A stretch of DNA of 64,000 bases from Pacificispira sp002696645 (GTDB lineage Bacteria; Pseudomonadota; Alphaproteobacteria; UBA8366; Aestuariispiraceae): the NCBI RefSeq assembly GCF_048892425.1, contig NZ_JBLZHU010000003.1, positions 62,001 to 126,000 of the forward strand, given 5' to 3'. The position numbers and the translations under genes were made by a program. Position 1 is the first letter of the stretch. Each line of letters starts with the position of its first letter. The notes below the pieces were generated by a model. The model had not been told where the DNA came from and did not search any database. It worked only from the letters and a program-made list of their open reading frames with translations. Shown piece by piece: positions 25,853 to 35,377 of the stretch.

Positions 25853-26755
25853 TCAGTGTTTCACATTCCGCCAGACATTGCGTTTCACCGCAATCATCAG
25901 GCCCGTGAAGACCGCCAGGAACAACAGCACTTTGATGCCAGTTTCTTTGCGGGTTTCGAAAGCCGGCTCTGACGCCCAGGTCAGGAACACGGCGACATCA
26001 TGGGCCATCTGTTCCTTGGTGGCGGGGGTGCCGTCTTCATATTCAATCGAGTCTTCATACAGCGGTTGGGGCATCTTGAGATAGCACCCGGCGAACCATT
26101 TGTTGAAATAGGTTCCAGGCGGGCCTTGATGCTCTTCGAGACGGGTTTTGTAGGCCTCGTCTGATTCACCCGCATTTTGCGGCATGCACAGCATTTTATC
26201 TTCCAAGGTAGGCTCTTCTACATAACCAGAACCAACCAAGTGAGAGACATAATCCGTGCCACTGGCATAGCCTTTGATTTGCAGCATCGCCAGGAAGTTC
26301 TGCCCAATGCCGCCATAACCTTGGGCGCGGCTTTTCACGATCAGCGACAGATCTGGCGGCACGACGCCCCCATTGCTGGCTGCCGCAATTTTCTCGTTGC
26401 CGAACGGGCTGATGAAAGCATCTGACGGTTCTGCGGGACGATCAAACATGTCGCCATCATCATTGGGCCCATCCGTGACCTGAAAAGTCGCCGCAAAGGA
26501 TTTGATCTGGTCTTCGGAATATCCCAAATCCACCAGATCACGATAGTGAACCAAATCCATACCGTGACAGGCGGCACAGACCTGCTTGTAGACTTGCAAT
26601 CCCCGCTGCAATTCCGCCCGTTCAAAAGAGCCGAAGAAGCCGGTGAAGCTATAATCCGTTGTTGGCGGATGTGCGCCGGTTGCGGCCGATGCCTGGCCGC
26701 TGACACCCAGTGTCAACAGCGCTGCGGCAGCAAGTGATAATCCGAATTTACGCAT
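25853..26755 (-). CDS. petC: Cytochrome c1 of the bc1 complex
   Basis: 300 residues. An N-terminal signal peptide (to about ASA, residue 24) is followed by the haem c site VCAACHG (CxxCH), the LVHYRDL helix and, near the C-terminus, a membrane anchor (VLLFLAVFTGLMIAV) ending in basic residues. It takes electrons from the Rieske protein in the periplasm and passes them to cytochrome c. The petB stop overlaps this start by one base. In a phototroph the complex also serves cyclic electron flow around the reaction centre. Confidence 0.95.
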   Translation of the reverse strand: MRKFGLSLAAAALLTLGVSGQASAATGAHPPTTDYSFTGFFGSFERAELQRGLQVYKQVCAACHGMDLVHYRDLVDLGYSEDQIKSFAATFQVTDGPNDDGDMFDRPAEPSDAFISPFGNEKIAAASNGGVVPPDLSLIVKSRAQGYGGIGQNFLAMLQIKGYASGTDYVSHLVGSGYVEEPTLEDKMLCMPQNAGESDEAYKTRLEEHQGPPGTYFNKWFAGCYLKMPQPLYEDSIEYEDGTPATKEQMAHDVAVFLTWASEPAFETRKETGIKVLLFLAVFTGLMIAVKRNVWRNVKH

Positions 26756-28071
26756 CAGGACTTCTCCATCTTCGCGGCAGAGGCACCTGCAAACTGGGCA
26801 CCGCTTCCGGCTTTCAGAACAGGTTCAGAGATGCTGGCAGGCAGCGGCTTGGGGCGTTCAATCCATCCGATCAACGGGGTGAGGATCAGGAAGTGGAAGA
26901 AATAATACATTGTCGCGCCCTGAGCGATCGTCACATAGGGCTCTTCCGCCGGCTTGCCGCCGACCCAGCCCAGAATGATGAAATCGATCAGGAACAGGAT
27001 CACCGCCCATTTGTAAATCGGCCGATAGCGGCAGCTGCGCACCTTGGAAGTATCCAACCAAGGCAGAACAGCGACGATGATCAGCGAGCCGAACATGGCC
27101 AACACACCAGCCAGTTTCGCGGCAGCCCACCAGCCAAAGAAGATCTCATAGATCCACCAGCCGTCCACAAACGACCGCAGGATGGCGTAATAGGGCAGGA
27201 AGTACCATTCCGGCACGATATGCGGCGGCGTGACCAGCGGGTTCGCCTCGATATAGTTATCGGGGTGCCCCATATAGTTTGGTGCGAAGAACACAAAGAA
27301 GGCAAAGACCAGCAGGAATACTGCCAGGCCCAGCGAGTCCTTGGCGGTGAAATACGGATGGAAAGGCACCGTATCCTGGGGACCGCGCACCTCAACCCCA
27401 TCCGGGTTGTTTGATTTCACGATATGCAGCGCGACAACGTGCAGCGCGACCACCGCGATGATGATAAAGGGCAGCAGATAGTGCAGCGCAAAGAAGCGGT
27501 TCAGTGTGGGATTGTCGACGGAGAAGCCGCCCCATAACCACTGCACAATCGACTCCCCAATCAACGGGAAGGCGGAAAACAGGTTGGTGATCACCGTCGC
27601 ACCCCAGAAGCTCATCTGGCCCCAGGGAAGCACATAGCCCATGAAGGCAGTCGCCATCATCAGAACCAGGATCACAACACCCAAAATCCAGAGCAATTCC
27701 CGCGGATTCTTGTAAGATCCGTAATACATACCGCGGAAAATGTGGATATAGACGACGATGAAGAACATCGACGCGCCATTCATGTGGATATAGCGCAACA
27801 GCCAGCCTGAATTCACGTCGCGCATAATGCGTTCAACGGAATTAAAGGCCAGGTCGACATTGGGCGTGTATTGCATGGCCAGCATGATCCCGGTCAGGAT
27901 CATCACCATCAGTACGACCATGGCAAGCGCACCGAAATTCCAGAAATAGTTCAGGTTCTTCGGCATCGGGAACACGCCATATTCGGCATGTACATAAGAA
28001 AACACGGGAAGGCGGGAATCGACCCACCGGATCACCGGGTTCTTGAAATTAGGGGCGGGATGATTGCTCAT
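26755..28071 (-). CDS. petB: Cytochrome b of the bc1 complex
   Basis: 438 residues with eight to nine membrane helices. Present are the haem b helices (GWLLRYIHMNGASMFFI and LHYLLPFIIIAVVALHVVALH), the Qo-site motif PEWYFLPYYAILRS and GYVLPWGQMSFWGATV. It holds both haems b and both quinone sites of ubiquinol:cytochrome c oxidoreductase. The middle gene of petABC, 14 bp after petA. The C-terminal tail (after ~410) is a short hydrophilic extension. Confidence 0.97.
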   Translation of the reverse strand: MSNHPAPNFKNPVIRWVDSRLPVFSYVHAEYGVFPMPKNLNYFWNFGALAMVVLMVMILTGIMLAMQYTPNVDLAFNSVERIMRDVNSGWLLRYIHMNGASMFFIVVYIHIFRGMYYGSYKNPRELLWILGVVILVLMMATAFMGYVLPWGQMSFWGATVITNLFSAFPLIGESIVQWLWGGFSVDNPTLNRFFALHYLLPFIIIAVVALHVVALHIVKSNNPDGVEVRGPQDTVPFHPYFTAKDSLGLAVFLLVFAFFVFFAPNYMGHPDNYIEANPLVTPPHIVPEWYFLPYYAILRSFVDGWWIYEIFFGWWAAAKLAGVLAMFGSLIIVAVLPWLDTSKVRSCRYRPIYKWAVILFLIDFIILGWVGGKPAEEPYVTIAQGATMYYFFHFLILTPLIGWIERPKPLPASISEPVLKAGSGAQFAGASAAKMEKS

Positions 28072-28085
28072 TTCAGAAGCCTCCG

Positions 28086-28637
28086 TTACCCGATTTTCAC
28101 AGTGGAATCGGTGAGGAATGTATATGTCGGGACCACCAGATTCTTCGGCGCCGGCCCTTTGCGGATGCGGCCAGAGGAATCATAATGCGACCCGTGACAA
28201 GGACAGAACCAGCCATCATATTCACCGCGAGGCTCCCCATCAGCGGTGCCAAGTGGAATACAGCCCAGATGCGTACAGACACCGACAACAATCAGCCATT
28301 GCACTTCTTTAACACGCTCCGCATCCGTTTCCGGATCAATCAGCGTGCTGATATCAACATCTTTGGCTTCTTCAATTTCCTTTTCGGTGCGGTGGCGGAT
28401 GAACACAGGCTTGCCGCGCCATACAACCTTGATAGCGGAGCCTACATCAATCTGGCTCAGATCCACCTCAATAGAGGCCAATGCCAAGACATCTTTTGAT
28501 GGGTTCATGCTGTTGATGACCGGCCAGGCAAAGGATGCCGCACCGACTGCGCCAACACCGATGGCCAGATAATTCAAAAAGTCCCGCCGTCCCGAATCTT
28601 CTTCGTGATCCGAATCCGGCTGCGTTGCTTCCGCCAT
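28086..28637 (-). CDS. petA: Rieske iron-sulfur protein of the bc1 complex
   Basis: 183 residues from the ATG at 28637, with GAGGGG upstream. A twin-arginine motif (SGRRDFLNYLAIG) precedes the single N-terminal membrane helix, as expected for Tat export. The 2Fe-2S ligands are in CTHLGCIPLG and CPCHGSHYD. It moves electrons from ubiquinol to cytochrome c1. First gene of the petABC operon. Confidence 0.96.
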   Translation of the reverse strand: MAEATQPDSDHEEDSGRRDFLNYLAIGVGAVGAASFAWPVINSMNPSKDVLALASIEVDLSQIDVGSAIKVVWRGKPVFIRHRTEKEIEEAKDVDISTLIDPETDAERVKEVQWLIVVGVCTHLGCIPLGTADGEPRGEYDGWFCPCHGSHYDSSGRIRKGPAPKNLVVPTYTFLTDSTVKIG

Positions 28638-28937
28638 TTCGATTCCCCTCGAAACCCTTAAGAGCCTTTGGGCGTCCAAAAACCTCGACGCCCAGTGTCA
28701 ACCATAGAACCTTCACCAGGAATATCGAGCCTGTTTGCGACAACCTGCCGCAACACTAACCATAGAGGATTTCACGAAATTGGAAATCCACCTTGATTTT
28801 GCTGGCTCGAACCCCCAGCCATGGCTTCGTATACTGTATTGTTTCCCGGATTGAAAGTGTCGCATGGTCACAATTGACAGGCTCAGGCAAATGCAGTCCC
28901 TATTGAGCCCCGTCACATTATCCAGGTGCCAGAGTCC
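28638..28937. promoter_or_regulatory. 300-bp divergent spacer between petA and trmL
   Basis: No gene is visible here. A consensus -35 hexamer TTGACA occurs on the minus strand at 28701-28696 (towards petA) and on the plus strand at 28874-28879 (towards trmL). Neither has a good -10 at 16-18 bp, so they are only candidates. Confidence 0.35.
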
Positions 28938-29393
28938 ATGCCCTTGCGCGTCGCCTTGTTCCAACCCGATATTCCCCAGAATGCCGGGGCGATTTTAAGA
29001 CTATGCGCCTGTTTCGGCGTGCCGTTGGAGGTGATAGAGCCATGTGGCTTTGTCTGGACGGACGCTAAACTGCGCCGTGCGGGAATGGACTATATTGCCA
29101 GTGCCCATCTGACACGCCACGCCAATTGGGATGCCTTTCGTGCGGCCCGACCGGAACGCCTGGTACTGGCCACGACGAAAGGGGCGGTATCAGCCTACCA
29201 ATTCGAATATCACACCAACGACATATTGCTGTTTGGGTCAGAAGGGGCCGGGGTTCCCATAGATGTTCATAATGCCGCTGGTGCGCGCCTGCGCATTCCG
29301 ATGCGACCAGAGGCAAGATCCCTGAATGTTGCAATGTCTGCCGGCATGATACTGGCCGAAGCCTTGCGCGCAACCGATGGACTTCCCCAATAG
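28938..29393 (+). CDS. trmL: tRNA (cytidine(34)-2'-O)-methyltransferase
   Basis: 151 residues of the SPOUT superfamily. The opening LRVALFQPDIPQNAGAILR, the central LLFGSEGAGVP knot loop and the C-terminal IPMRPEARSLNVAMSAGMILAEALR (which binds S-adenosylmethionine) are all typical. TrmL 2'-O-methylates the wobble base of tRNA-Leu isoacceptors. I start at ATG 28938 (MPLRVALFQ); an in-frame start 12 bases earlier adds only four residues. Confidence 0.93.
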   Translation: MPLRVALFQPDIPQNAGAILRLCACFGVPLEVIEPCGFVWTDAKLRRAGMDYIASAHLTRHANWDAFRAARPERLVLATTKGAVSAYQFEYHTNDILLFGSEGAGVPIDVHNAAGARLRIPMRPEARSLNVAMSAGMILAEALRATDGLPQ

Positions 29394-29468
29394 GGCGCGA
29401 CATTGTATGTAAAGTAATATTGACACAAAACACCCTGCTTAAATCAGGACATAATGGGAGAGCTGCGC

Positions 29469-30347
29469 ATGACTGAGGCATTAGAGAGCCGGAAAACCAA
29501 GGCAACGGATTGGTTCCGCAGTCTTCGGGATCAAATCTGCGCCGCGTTCGAGCAGATTGAAACGGAACTACCCTCTGACCTGCCCCATGCTGACCTGCCT
29601 GCGAAAACCTTTGAACGCAAGGCATGGCAACGGCCTGATGAATCAGACTCCCAGGGCGGCGGTGGTGTCATGTCCGTGATGCGGAACGGCCGTGTCTTTG
29701 AAAAGGTGGGGGTCAATATTTCTGAAGTGCATGGCACTTTTTCCGAACAATTCCGCACCGAAATCCCAGGTGCTTTAGAAAGCAATGGGAAATTCTGGGC
29801 TGGCGGCATTTCCCTGGTGGCGCATATGCGCTCCCCCAAAGTGCCTGCGATCCATATGAATACGCGCATGATTGTCACGTCGAAAAACTGGTTCGGCGGT
29901 GGCACGGATTTGAACCCCATGGTCGAAATCCCACAGGATACAGCGGATTTTCATGCGGCCCTGAAAGCCACATGCGATGCCCATTCCTGTGCGAATTACC
30001 CGCGATACAAGGAATGGTGTGACGAATATTTCTATATCAAGCACCGGAATCAGGCGCGCGGTGTCGGCGGGATCTTCTTTGATTACCTGGATTCCGGCAA
30101 CTGGGATGGTGATTTTGCCTTCGTACAGGATGTCGGAAAATGTTTTCTGGATATCTATCCGGCCCTGGTGCGCCGGCATTTGGGTGAACCCTGGACGGAT
30201 GCGGATCGCGCCTGGCAGTTGGAAAAACGTGGCCTGTATGCCGAATTCAATCTGGTCTATGATCGCGGAACGCGATTCGGCCTGATGACAGGCGGCAATC
30301 CTGATGCGGTTTTGATGTCCCTGCCCCCTTTGGCGACCTGGCCGTAA
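29469..30347 (+). CDS. hemF: Oxygen-dependent coproporphyrinogen III oxidase
   Basis: 292 residues from ATG 29469, which has GGGAGAG seven bases upstream; an ATG at 29454 overlaps that site and is rejected. The family signatures are all present: GGGVMSVMRNGRVFEKVGVN, the active-site stretch MNTRMIVTSKNWFGGGTDL, and RGVGGIFFDYLD, then YAEFNLVYDRGTRFGL. It decarboxylates two propionates of coproporphyrinogen III using O2, for haem and bacteriochlorophyll synthesis. Its presence shows the host makes tetrapyrroles in air. Confidence 0.96.
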   Translation: MTEALESRKTKATDWFRSLRDQICAAFEQIETELPSDLPHADLPAKTFERKAWQRPDESDSQGGGGVMSVMRNGRVFEKVGVNISEVHGTFSEQFRTEIPGALESNGKFWAGGISLVAHMRSPKVPAIHMNTRMIVTSKNWFGGGTDLNPMVEIPQDTADFHAALKATCDAHSCANYPRYKEWCDEYFYIKHRNQARGVGGIFFDYLDSGNWDGDFAFVQDVGKCFLDIYPALVRRHLGEPWTDADRAWQLEKRGLYAEFNLVYDRGTRFGLMTGGNPDAVLMSLPPLATWP

Positions 30348-30372
30348 ACATCCTGCATTTCAGATCAAGAAC

Positions 30373-31275
30373 CTACATCTGCGGAACTGCGGCGGGTAGC
30401 TGCGCGGCCAGATAATCCAATATCCGACGCTGCTGAAAATACCGGAAACAGTCTTTAAAGACCGTTGCATGGGGAACCTTGTTCTCGCAATCCATGCCAT
30501 AGAGGGATCGACCAGATAGGGTGACATAGGTGACACCCGGAATCGCGCGCAACCACCCCATCACCTGGGGCGGCTCGAACCGATCCTGTTCGAACCCAAA
30601 TACCAGCGCATTCAGTCGGGATGCCTGGGCGATATAGGCGGCCTGGCGGTCCCGCTCCTGCTGCCAGACGTCTTTGCGGCGTCCGGTATGCCCCGCGAAT
30701 GCCGGGGCGAATGCGACCAGACCGGCGACTGGTGTCTGATCCCGTCGTTGCACCAGCAGACCGGCCCACCCCCCTGCCGATTGCCCCATGACAAAGGTGC
30801 GTTCGGGCGGAAACCCGATGCGTGCAATATAGGCCAGCAAGGCCTGAAGTTCATCAGCGCGGCGGATCACCTTGGGCACGCCATCGCCATCGGGCTGATT
30901 AAACCCCCCAATCTTGGTCGGGGTGCAAAAAGCATACAGCAGAATTTCATACCCCCCAATCCGCTGTCCCACCAAATCCGTCGCCGTCTTTGGAATATTG
31001 ATGCCCGGCCTGCTGGTGTTACACGGATCAGGCTTGGATTCCGCGGTCGATCCATTGACATAAATAATCAGCACATATCGATCCGGATCCCGGAAGGCGA
31101 AGGGGTGTCCTGGCGTTATGCCAGCAGGTTGATGCACCATAAAACGGCTGCCTTCGCCCATCGGGGGCACAGTCGGATACAGGATCAAGGCAATGGCGAT
31201 CATCAGGGCAGCAAACGCACTGCCCCCAATAGCGATAAGCCGGATCGATGGTTTTTTGAATTTAAATAAGGTCAA
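30373..31275 (-). CDS. Membrane-anchored alpha/beta hydrolase of unknown substrate
   Basis: 300 residues. One N-terminal hydrophobic segment (residues ~12-33) would anchor or export the protein. The catalytic domain has the nucleophile elbow MGQSAGGWAGLL (Ser in GxSxG). A candidate acid lies in FGFEQDRFEP and a terminal His in KVPHATVFKD. Several cysteines suggest a periplasmic disulfide-bearing enzyme. I recognise no named esterase family. The nearest gene upstream on the same strand, 8 bp away, is the fructosamine-kinase-like gene, so both may share a transcript. Confidence 0.7.
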   Translation of the reverse strand: MTLFKFKKPSIRLIAIGGSAFAALMIAIALILYPTVPPMGEGSRFMVHQPAGITPGHPFAFRDPDRYVLIIYVNGSTAESKPDPCNTSRPGINIPKTATDLVGQRIGGYEILLYAFCTPTKIGGFNQPDGDGVPKVIRRADELQALLAYIARIGFPPERTFVMGQSAGGWAGLLVQRRDQTPVAGLVAFAPAFAGHTGRRKDVWQQERDRQAAYIAQASRLNALVFGFEQDRFEPPQVMGWLRAIPGVTYVTLSGRSLYGMDCENKVPHATVFKDCFRYFQQRRILDYLAAQLPAAVPQM

Positions 31276-31283
31276 GCGCCTGC

Positions 31284-32180
31284 TTACCCCCCGTAATGCC
31301 GGACAATCTGATGGACGCGTGTGCCATAGCCGCCACCGAAAAACATAGCATGGGCCAGCAATGGCTCCAATTGATACAGCATTTGGCGCTCTTCAAAAAA
31401 CAGGGGGTCGATGGGTCGATGCGCATGATATCGTTCAAAAAACGCAGCCCCGACGCCGCTGAACAAGGGCAGAAAGGCCAATTCAATCTCTGCATCGGCA
31501 TAATAAGTGGCTGGATCGATCAGGGCTGCTAAACGCTGTTGTCGAAACAGGATGTTTCCAATCCAAAGATCGCCATGGATCAGGCTGGGCGGCCGGTTCA
31601 TCGGTATCCATCGATCCAGCTGGGTGCAAAGCTTTTCAAGCCCCGCGAAGCAGCCATCGGGCAGACGCCCCGCCTGTTGTGCCAAATGCCCGAAAAACAT
31701 CAATCGCTGATCGCGCAGGAATGACAGCCAATCCTCGCTCCAGGCATTGGGGCGTTGCACTGGACCAACTGGCGTTGGCCTGTCGAAGCCAAAACGCGCT
31801 GCCGTATGGATATGCAATGCCGCAAGGACATCGGCCAGCGCAGTCTGCCCCGTATTCGACAGGGCCTCCTGATCGCAGTCCACGAAGGTTAGAATCAGTA
31901 AATCCGGCGCCACATGAACGACATCTGGAACCGGGACCACACCCGTTTGGCGCAACCGGTCCAGCATAAAAGCCTCATCCTTCAGCGTCGCCTTGGGCAA
32001 AGTTCCGAAGGTAGGATGCGGCGATTGCCGTCGCGGCACCATATGCTTGACGACCAAATCCCGCCCATCATCGGTTGCAATACGGGTGGCCTGGGCTATG
32101 TTTCCGCCACTCAGGGGCTGACTGTGCCGGATTCTGGACCCCAGTGCGGCTTCCGCCCTGCGTCGTACATCAGGAGTCAC
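31284..32180 (-). CDS. Fructosamine kinase-family protein
   Basis: 298 residues from a GTG that overlaps the stop of the phosphatase gene (GTGA). The aminoglycoside-phosphotransferase-like fold is shown by HGDLWIGNILF (catalytic Asp and Asn) and LIDPATYYADAEIELA, the FN3K-type DPA.YYGDRE motif. Members phosphorylate Amadori-modified (glycated) amines so that the sugar falls off. Coupling to a low-molecular-weight phosphatase is common for bacterial FN3K relatives. The substrate is inferred. Confidence 0.87.
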   Translation of the reverse strand: MTPDVRRRAEAALGSRIRHSQPLSGGNIAQATRIATDDGRDLVVKHMVPRRQSPHPTFGTLPKATLKDEAFMLDRLRQTGVVPVPDVVHVAPDLLILTFVDCDQEALSNTGQTALADVLAALHIHTAARFGFDRPTPVGPVQRPNAWSEDWLSFLRDQRLMFFGHLAQQAGRLPDGCFAGLEKLCTQLDRWIPMNRPPSLIHGDLWIGNILFRQQRLAALIDPATYYADAEIELAFLPLFSGVGAAFFERYHAHRPIDPLFFEERQMLYQLEPLLAHAMFFGGGYGTRVHQIVRHYGG

Positions 32181-32662
32181 GCAGTGCCTTGCAGGTGGCT
32201 TACCCAGCCACGGCATCCCATTTCAATCAGATCCAGCGCGTATTCATAATCAGTGATATCCCCATAGTAGGGATCGGGAACATCCACGCGACCAGCCTGG
32301 GGCGCCCGTTCCAGAAACATCTTTATCTTATGGTGCGCCGTGTTTGGACAGGCTTTCATCAAAATGGCGTGATGCCCCTCATCCATGGCCAAAATCAAAT
32401 CGAATTCCTGATAATCTGTAGCCTGCAATGGTCTGGCCTTGACGCCGTTGAAATCATAGCCCCGCGCCTGACCCGCAACGACGGCTAGACGGCTGGGGGA
32501 CTCACCAGTATGCCAGTCGGCAGTGCCGGCGCTGTCGACTGATATTCTATCGCCCAGGCCCGCATCCTCAGCCATATGGCGCAACACGACTTCCGCGCTG
32601 GGGGAACGACAGATATTTCCGGTACAAACCATAAGAACGCGATGGGGCTTTGTTTTTGTCAT
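32177..32662 (-). CDS. Low-molecular-weight protein-tyrosine phosphatase
   Basis: 161 residues. The P-loop VCTGNICRSPSAE (C-x5-R-S) is at residues ~12-24 and the general acid is in VPDPYYGD near the C-terminus, the classic LMW-PTP arrangement. It hydrolyses phosphotyrosine or small phosphate esters. Its stop overlaps the kinase-like gene, which suggests a joint role in protein deglycation or sugar-phosphate repair. It is divergent from the sirtuin gene with a 49-bp gap. Confidence 0.92.
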   Translation of the reverse strand: MTKTKPHRVLMVCTGNICRSPSAEVVLRHMAEDAGLGDRISVDSAGTADWHTGESPSRLAVVAGQARGYDFNGVKARPLQATDYQEFDLILAMDEGHHAILMKACPNTAHHKIKMFLERAPQAGRVDVPDPYYGDITDYEYALDLIEMGCRGWVSHLQGTA

Positions 32663-32711
32663 CGAATCGCCTCTCGTAAGACATACGAACCTTGGATATC
32701 ATGACGTCACG

Positions 32712-33440
32712 ATGACAGAAAGCAACAGCGCCTTTCCTATTGTGATACTGACCGGAGCTGGCATCTCGAAAGAATCCGGCCTGTCGACCTTTCGCGATGC
32801 AGACGGCATCTGGGCGACGGTTCGGATAGAAGATGTCGCCACGCCCGAAGCCTTTAAGACCGATCCGAACCGCGTGCATGAATTCTACAACGACCGACGA
32901 CGCGGCCTGTTGGACCCCGCCATCAAACCGAATGCGGCCCATGAGGCCCTGGCAAGGCTGGAGCGGGAATGGCCCGCAGAGGTCTTGGTGGTCACCCAGA
33001 ATATCGACGACCTGCATGAACGCGCCGGCAGCCGGAATCTGATCCATATGCATGGCGAATTACTGAAGGCCCGCTGCAGCAGCTGCAATGCCGTTTCTTT
33101 TTGGGATATGAATTTAACGGTCCAGACCAGTTGCGTTTCCTGTGGTCGCAAGGGCGGGATGCGCCCCCATGTCGTCTGGTTTGGCGAAATGCCTTTCATG
33201 ATGGATACAATCGCGGAGGCGCTGGGGCGATGTGGCCTGTTTCTGTCCATCGGCACCTCTGGCAATGTCTATCCAGCGGCTGGATTTGTGCAAACCGTCC
33301 GCCAGGCCGGGACGGCGCAAACGGTCGAAATCAGCCTGGAACCATCGGAAGGGGCAAGCCTGTTTGATGATGGCGTCTATGGCCCCGCCACTGAAATGGT
33401 GCCCCAGGTCGTCGACCAGATATTGCGCTATACCGCATGA
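32712..33440 (+). CDS. cobB: NAD-dependent protein deacylase (sirtuin)
   Basis: 242 residues from ATG 32712 (MTESNSAFPIVILTGAGISKESG). The NAD-binding GAGISKESGLSTFRD, the catalytic HMHGEL histidine, the TQNIDDLHERAG motif and a four-cysteine zinc module (CSSC...CVSCG) are present. It removes acyl groups from lysines, using NAD. The class (III-like, desuccinylase or deacetylase) is not resolved. Four-base overlap with the UDG-like gene downstream. Confidence 0.94.
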   Translation: MTESNSAFPIVILTGAGISKESGLSTFRDADGIWATVRIEDVATPEAFKTDPNRVHEFYNDRRRGLLDPAIKPNAAHEALARLEREWPAEVLVVTQNIDDLHERAGSRNLIHMHGELLKARCSSCNAVSFWDMNLTVQTSCVSCGRKGGMRPHVVWFGEMPFMMDTIAEALGRCGLFLSIGTSGNVYPAAGFVQTVRQAGTAQTVEISLEPSEGASLFDDGVYGPATEMVPQVVDQILRYTA

Positions 33441-34024
33441 GCCTGAATACCCTGTTGAAAGAGGTACGCGCCTGTACCCTATGTGCCGACCATCTGCCAT
33501 TAGGGCCGCGACCGGTTGTGCGTATGACACCATCCGCGCGGCTGATGATCATTGGACAGGCGCCGGGCACGAAGGTTCATGAAACCGGGATTCCCTGGAA
33601 TGATCCATCGGGGGAGCGTCTGCGAGACTGGATGCAGATCAACCCGGACCATTTCTATGATGACCAAAAGGTCGCCATTATGCCGATGGGCTTTTGCTAT
33701 CCGGGGCGCAATCCAAAGGGGGGCGATATGCCGCCCCGCCCGGAATGCGCGCCAACATGGCATGATCGGCTGCGCGCGCATCTGCCAAACCTGACCCTGA
33801 CCCTGCTGGTTGGCAGCTATGCCCAACGGCGCTATCTGGGGTCAGGCCAGACCATGACACAGGCGGTTCGCAACTTTCAGCATCACCTGCAAGCAGGTAT
33901 TCTGCCCTTACCCCACCCATCCTGGCGCACCGTCGCCTGGCAACGCAAAAACCCGTGGTTTGATACAGATGTGCTGCCCCTGTTGCGCGAAAAGGTTGCA
34001 CAAACGCTGCACCTGGTTTCTTGA
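33437..34024 (+). CDS. Uracil-DNA glycosylase superfamily protein
   Basis: 195 residues. The N-terminal CTLCADHLPLGPRP and the motif IIGQAPGTKVHETGIPWNDPSGERLR match the GQAPG motif of the UDG fold; PLPHPSWRT is the C-terminal HPS motif. The N-terminal cysteines are too few for a family 4 Fe-S cluster. Activity on uracil or other damaged bases is inferred from the fold. Co-translated with cobB through an ATGA-type overlap. Confidence 0.85.
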   Translation: MSLNTLLKEVRACTLCADHLPLGPRPVVRMTPSARLMIIGQAPGTKVHETGIPWNDPSGERLRDWMQINPDHFYDDQKVAIMPMGFCYPGRNPKGGDMPPRPECAPTWHDRLRAHLPNLTLTLLVGSYAQRRYLGSGQTMTQAVRNFQHHLQAGILPLPHPSWRTVAWQRKNPWFDTDVLPLLREKVAQTLHLVS

Positions 34025-34174
34025 GCCCCCAACTTTACGGCCTGTAGCGGTTTTTCAGTAAGGTTTAATCTCTATCTCATTGACAGAAACTCCCTTGCCC
34101 GGCACTTTCCCGCCTTTGCTTCGTCGGGTATAGGTCCGCCGAAGTGTCCCTTAGCAGAAAGAGAGAACGAGGAG

Positions 34175-35377
34175 ATGTCTGACTCGACCCAATCCGCAGT
34201 GATGAACACCTATGCCCGGTCGCCGATTGCGATGGAGCGTGGGGAGGGCGTCTATCTGTGGGATACGACGGGGCGACGATACCTCGATTTCTATGCCGGG
34301 ATTGCCGTCAACAGTTTGGGCCATGCCCATCCGCATCTGGTGAAGGTCTTGCAGGATCAGGCGGCCAAGCTGTGGCATACATCGAACTTATACACGATTC
34401 CGGAAGGGGAGCGTTTGGCCAAGCGGCTGACGGAATCCTCCTTCGCCGATCGCGTCTTTTTCACCAATTCCGGCGTTGAAGCACTGGAAGGGCTGATCAA
34501 GCTGGCCCGCCGCTATCACTCTGTTTCGGGCCATCCGGAACGGTATCGCGTGATCACCGTGGATGGTGCGTTCCATGGGCGTTCTCTGGCGACGATTGCT
34601 GCGGCCAACAACAAGAAATATCTGGATGGGTTTGGGCCCAAAGTCGACGGATTCGATAATGTTCCGTTTGGAAATATGAACATGCTGCGCGATTCCATCA
34701 CACCCGAAACTGGCGCGATCCTGCTGGAGCCGGTTCAGGGTGAAGGCGGCATTCGCCCGGCAACGCTGGATTATCTGAAACAATTGCGCCAGACAGCGGA
34801 CGAATACGGTCTGTTGTTGATTCTGGACGAAGTGCAGTCCGGCAATGGTCGAACCGGCAAAATGTGGGCCCATGAATGGGCTGATATCAAACCCGACGCA
34901 ATCGCTACAGCAAAAGGCATTGGCGGCGGCTTCCCGATGGGGGCCATTCTGTCGACAGAAGCAGCAGCCCAGGGTCTGACACCCGGAACCCATGGCACGA
35001 CATTTGGCGGCAATCCGCTGGCAATGGCAGTTGGCAATGCGGTGATGGATGTCATCCAGGCCCCCGGATTCCTGGAGGGCGTTGAAAAGACGGGCCAATA
35101 TTTCTGGTCCCGCCTGGAAGACCTGGTTGCCCGTCACCCCACAGTCTTTGCAGCCGCACGCGGTGCAGGCCTGATGCAGGGCCTGGTCTGTCAGCCCGAT
35201 GTCAGCAACCTGAAAGTCATCGACGCCTTACGGGATGCGGGACTGCTGACCGTTGGGGCTGGGGAAAATGTCATCCGACTGCTGCCCCCGCTGATCATCA
35301 CAGAGGCACAAATTGATGAAGCCATCGCACTAATCGACGCGGTGGCCGGGGCCTGGAGTAATGATGATGCAGCCTAA
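34175..35377 (+). CDS. argD: Acetylornithine aminotransferase
   Basis: 400 residues of class III aminotransferase. The opening (MNTYARSPIAMERGEGVYLWD) is the usual ArgD lead. The PLP lysine is in AIATAKGIGGGFPMGA, the cofactor-binding Asp in LILDEVQSGNGRTG, and the substrate-binding loop in GTHGTTFGGNPLA. It makes N-acetylornithine (or succinyl-diaminopimelate) in arginine and lysine synthesis. GGAG directly abuts the ATG, so a start at ATG 34202 (MNTYARS) is also possible. First gene of argD-argF-hslO. Confidence 0.93.
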   Translation: MSDSTQSAVMNTYARSPIAMERGEGVYLWDTTGRRYLDFYAGIAVNSLGHAHPHLVKVLQDQAAKLWHTSNLYTIPEGERLAKRLTESSFADRVFFTNSGVEALEGLIKLARRYHSVSGHPERYRVITVDGAFHGRSLATIAAANNKKYLDGFGPKVDGFDNVPFGNMNMLRDSITPETGAILLEPVQGEGGIRPATLDYLKQLRQTADEYGLLLILDEVQSGNGRTGKMWAHEWADIKPDAIATAKGIGGGFPMGAILSTEAAAQGLTPGTHGTTFGGNPLAMAVGNAVMDVIQAPGFLEGVEKTGQYFWSRLEDLVARHPTVFAAARGAGLMQGLVCQPDVSNLKVIDALRDAGLLTVGAGENVIRLLPPLIITEAQIDEAIALIDAVAGAWSNDDAA